A DNA stretch of 64,000 nucleotides, taken from positions 13,655,501 to 13,719,500 of the forward strand of contig NC_135558.1 of assembly GCF_964340395.1 (NCBI RefSeq), read 5' to 3'. The DNA is from Glandiceps talaboti. Lineage: Eukaryota; Hemichordata; Enteropneusta; Spengelidae. Position 1 is the stretch's first letter. Each line of letters starts with the position of its first letter. The position numbers and the translations under genes are program-made. This document shows, in pieces, positions 60,086 to 64,000 of the stretch. The notes below the pieces were generated by a model that was not told the DNA's origin, did no database searches, and was given only the letters and a program-made list of their open reading frames with translations.

Positions 60086-61502
60086 ATCAGTCAGTGTACA
60101 GCTGAAAGAAGCTAAGCTACAGATGCAGAAATATGATGGACAATTGAAGTATTAATGTAGGCATGCAAGGACAAAGCCTATTCCTACATTTAAATGGCTA
60201 CATATCTCCCTCGGCATTCCCAAGAAGTTGTACAAAGATACAAATCTGTTGATTTTATAATAACCAAAAATGAATTTCATCATGGGTCAATATACATATA
60301 GTTTACAAGTGCAAGTAAACGGCAACAGTGACCGAAAACCAGGGCGGTGAATATACTCGATCTAGTTCGCATGTCAGAGTGAAGCTTAACCTAATTGCAC
60401 ATGCAGCTTTTCCATCACAAATCAATAAATGTTGTTCTGTATACATTTCACATTGGATAATGCAAACTATATCGGGAAACTGACTCTACTATCACAATCC
60501 TGAAATACAATAAGAACTTTTATAAGTACTTAAACCTAAAATATTGAACATGCCTTGCATTTTCAAAACCGTGGTATATAGTCTAGGGGTTCAAAGAACT
60601 GTATATAAGATATCAATGCCATTTACAATGACACAAAGAAAGCCAGGCATATTACTTTTCATTGTACCTAATCCGTGAACTAGATATGCTGTTAGTATTA
60701 AAACCTCGACAGTTTGAGTATTGGTTATATTATCTACACATGTGCTGTGTATGATTATTTTGTCACAGCTTGAAATTCCACTTTATAGCTGTCTGCAACA
60801 GAAACAAAGCCAACCTCATGTTGTGATCGGCCAACAGCATTGATGTCTATTGTCATGGCAGTGTGTGTGTAACCCCTGTACTGGCGTCCTACTTCCATAT
60901 GACATTACAACGTTCTCTGTGCTGTAATTTATTACACACGTTGTGCATAACAAAACAGTTTTGACATGCACGATAACTGACTAATGCATCCACAATGGAA
61001 ATGGGACACATATATTGCAGATGTAAATGTCATGCGATATATATATTGTAAGACGTCAAGTCATATCAATGGTACACAAATATACAGGATGTCTAAACAT
61101 GTGAGCAATAATCTTAATAGTGTGAGCACTGTTATCCATTTTTAGAATAGAGGCATCCAGTACCCACATTTATACAAGGTCACGTAACATCTGGATATCA
61201 TTTTATTTTGTTAAATTACATTGCATATTTACTTTAAGTTAAAAATATATTAATTAAGGACTCACTTGATTTGACTGACTGACTAAGCAGTTATGAAACA
61301 CTAGCAGGGTTTAATTAAGTATCTTTCATAGGAGACAAAGCAAACCACAATACACTGATCGCACAGTAAGATTGTCCCTATTTGGTGGCAGAAATGTTCA
61401 ATCACAAAAAATGAATATCTTTTGAATATGTATAATTATGTAAATTTATGAACACCAACGGATGAAAACTTGGACCTTTCGATAGAGTAGCTTAATGTTA
61501 AA
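60086..61502. other. No recognised gene
   Basis: AT-rich; nothing supported. Confidence 0.5.
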
Positions 61503-61827
61503 TATGCACATCGGAGACAAAGTTCTCTCCAAACTTTGCTGTATGAAAGCTAATTCTATCATTCATTTTGAAATAATCAATGAAATTTGGGGTATATCCA
61601 TCTTGTTTTCAAGGAAATAGTAAATCTTTTTTTTCTGTATTTTTCCATAAAGTCAACACTATATTCAGTACCCACACTAGATTCTAAAATGACTCAATTT
61701 TTTTTTTAAAAATTAAAAAATTTGTATGGTGAGCAAAGATTGTTTTAATTGATTTTAACGGATAATAAGTTAGAGCTTTCTTGAAAAAAGTAACAAGAAA
61801 AAGAATTTATTTCCGAGGCATTTCGAC
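61503..61827 (+). repeat. Dispersed repeat R3, copy 4
   Basis: ATGCACATCGGAGACAAAGT at the start, GAAATTTGGGGTATATCCAT, CTTGTTTTCAAGGAAATAG, AGATTCTAAAATGACTC, TTGTATGGTGAGC, TTGAAAAAAGTAACAAGAAA, then TTTATTTCCGAGGCATTTCG. Full length with both proposed ends. Confidence 0.8.
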
Positions 61828-62859
61828 ATCAACAATATGCAATCCCTGGGACAGAGTCTCTCACAATTGACAATTTTTGTATCACTGACGAAAGCGTTTG
61901 TTTATTAAGTCCCTGGATGTCTTACAATTCAGCTACAAACTCCAGATATTTCCAGCTGAGACAGAAGATCGTCACAACATCCACTGATTTGGTTTACCCA
62001 CTGCATTTTCCTCTCAGCTTGATCAGAGATTTCATCTACCATAAAAACGCCTGAGGGCTAGCACAACATGAAGTCACCTTGTGATGAATCTTTCATGACC
62101 ACGCTCTATACATCTGACAACCCTTGTCCATCACAATTTTCAGTAGAAATATTAATGACCAATAAACTGATCTGAATTTCGTAAAGGTTTTTTTTTTTTA
62201 AATCTCTCAATCCATTATTCAAGAGGAGCATCACAGTGGGGTCAACAGTAATGATTGTATACAACAAACTATAACTCAGGCAGTTGAACTCTTGTGTTAA
62301 AGCTGACTGCATGAAGCAATAAAATCTTGCGTCACGTTGTTAACCTTATCTCCTATATCTAACATGTAGTTTTTATTTTCACTATAATTCTGTTCAAAAA
62401 AAACCAAAGTCTTTTATAAATTTTGTACCAAAGATTATAATTTCAAATATCTCCACTGAATTTAAGTGCCTTCGACAGTAATCTTCTTTTCCCTTAAATC
62501 CATTTAAAAGAAGGTTTAAAGCTTAATATACTAATCTATAAACCTATTCTCAATCCCTCTTGGCTTACTACTAACATGGCGTGTTTCAGTGCAAACACGT
62601 TCTCTTCACCTGACTATCCCCATTTGGCCTACACTACTATTCTCAACCAAATCACTTAACACATCATTTTGGTCAAGTTCATTTTAGTTTATTAGAACGG
62701 GATCACTTATCTCAGCACCATTAATTAGAATTGTCTATTTCAAACTGATTTCCTTTCATTCTAACAGATTTAAAACATCCCTTCACTTTGACTATACAAA
62801 ACAGGTTTAGAAATCTATTGCGTCTCAACTAGCATATAATGTTGCAGTCATGTACATGC
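61828..62859. other. No recognised gene; C/T-skewed on the plus strand from about 62340
   Basis: From about 62340 to 62830 the plus strand is clearly pyrimidine-rich compared with neighbouring sequence. It lies directly upstream of the probable retroelement 3' end and may be its eroded 5' part. No reverse transcriptase motif is visible. Confidence 0.35.
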
Positions 62860-63015
62860 GCATTGTATGTGTATGTGTATTACATGTATTCATCTATGTG
62901 TGTATGTATGTAATAAACATACATATGGTATAATGTGTTCGCATGCATATGTATATAATTATGTATGCATGTATGTATCATATAATATGTATATCTTACT
63001 ATGTATGAATGTATG
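62860..63015 (+). repeat. Imperfect (TATG)n / (GTAT)n microsatellite
   Basis: Repeated GTATGTGTATGTG, TGTATGTATGTAA, ATGCATGTATGTATC and TATGAATGTATG interrupted by AT-rich sequence. Confidence 0.85.
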
Positions 63016-63165
63016 TTATGGAGACCGGTAATCATTATACTTCCCATTTTCCCATCTTATTGTAATCGCTGTATACATTTTTCTTATGTATTAATTTGTA
63101 TCTGATTATTACGCCTTTTCCTGAATCTAGTAGGAAATAAAGCATTATTATTATCATCATTAATA
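63016..63165 (+). mobile_element. Probable non-LTR retroelement 3' end with (ATT)n-like tail
   Basis: TTCCCATTTTCCCATCTTAT, TGTAATCGCTGTATACATTT, then TAGGAAATAAAGCATTATTA, TTATCATCATTAA. A polyadenylation-like AATAAA immediately followed by a degenerate (ATT)n tail resembles LINE (CR1/L2-like) or SINE 3' ends. No coding part is preserved. Confidence 0.45.
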
Positions 63166-63179
63166 CTTGAAAACACCCA

Positions 63180-63600
63180 GAAATCAGGAGGAAAATGAAG
63201 ACTTAAGTTAACTGCTCGATAAAGTGTATTAACAGTCACAAGCCAAGTATTGCAAACTGCTTTAGAATTTCATTTGATAATCACTCATGAACATTTACAT
63301 ATACATAGATGCAGAGAGAAAAATGATTATTATGGAAAATACAAAGAATTCATATGGAATATTATAAGTTAACAGGTCAACAAATCGCAATAACAGTCAC
63401 AAGCCAAGTATTGCTAACAATATTGATACTTTATTCAATAATCGTACATGTGTGCATATGTACATCAACGTGGGGACATGATTATTATGGTAAACATGAA
63501 GAATTTGGGAGGAAAAGGAAAACTTAAGTTAACTAGCCACCAAAATGCAATAACAGTCACAAGCCATGTAGTGCAAACTACATTGATATTCCAGCCATGA
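63180..63600 (+). repeat. Tandem array, unit 160 bp, about 2.6 copies
   Basis: TAACAGTCACAAGCCAAGTA (or a close variant) occurs at about 63230, 63391 and 63551, spacings of 161 and 160 bp. Also repeated are GGAGGAAAA, ACTTAAGTTAACT, GATTATTATGG and GAAGAATT. Confidence 0.9.
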
Positions 63601-64000
63601 TCCTAGTGACGGATGACTTGACATGATACGGTGATTGATCAAACATACATACTCGTTACACCATAAAATTGTCTCTGTTGGGTAGGAGAAATGTTCTATC
63701 ATATGTCACAAATGCATTCAAAGAACATCGTTATCATCATGGCTATCTACAAGCAGCCAAATTCAAGATTAAACTGATGGCTCTCCTCTCTAGATTCCTG
63801 AGACTTCCATTGCATTACATCAGTTTCAATTTCTTCTGCATCATTAGTTCTCATGTTTCTTAAGCATAGACATTATCAAATAGCCACAGAATAAAAGTTT
63901 GATAAAGTATGACTCAACTACACTAAAAACAGCTATGAATAAAAACATAAGGCAGCAACTGACAGCCGTTATCTATCACAGTTTGATGATGTACATGTCT

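Overview
The window looks like non-coding nuclear DNA from an animal, probably a marine invertebrate. It is AT-rich and has no long open reading frames, no operon-like gene packing, and no rRNA or intact tRNA gene. It contains several dinucleotide microsatellites, a tRNA-derived SINE, many short elements with terminal inverted repeats, and a TATAGCGCC-type repeat of the kind I associate with amphioxus, hemichordate, echinoderm and lophotrochozoan genomes. I cannot name the species. The likeliest setting is a large intron or an intergenic desert.

Layout. 0-10 kb: a degenerate ~190-bp tandem repeat, a dispersed repeat (here R3) interrupted by a nested inverted-repeat element, and a ~202-bp tandem unit with a displaced copy. 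10-20 kb: two copies of an AACCGGTTTGAA-like repeat, two blocks rich in AGGTCA half-sites, a long fold-back element directly followed by the first copy of a hairpin-headed family (here FB1), a CCAAT-motif cluster and a compact hairpin. 20-32 kb: dense tandem duplications, including a 12-copy 33-bp array carrying an octamer motif, a 6-copy 62-85-bp array, a ~175-bp satellite-like array, a hAT-like MITE and a 413-bp element with 98-bp inverted termini flanked by TA. 32-46 kb: four more FB1 copies, a very recent 158-bp duplication, the longest ORF (201 codons, minus strand), one possible small exon, a second R3 copy and a GC-richer inverted-repeat element. 46-64 kb: two MITE copies in opposite orientation, a GT microsatellite expanded in one copy of a duplication, another possible exon, the SINE, a (GA)70 tract, two further R3 copies, a probable non-LTR retroelement 3' end and a 160-bp tandem array.

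No gene is identified with confidence. Three coding candidates are listed at low confidence, with a fourth among the findings, because they combine unusual length, composition or splice-site context. The main content is repeat biology: R3, FB1 and several non-autonomous DNA-transposon-like elements that can be recognised here by their symmetry and by comparing copies within the window. I found no evidence for a new multi-gene system.
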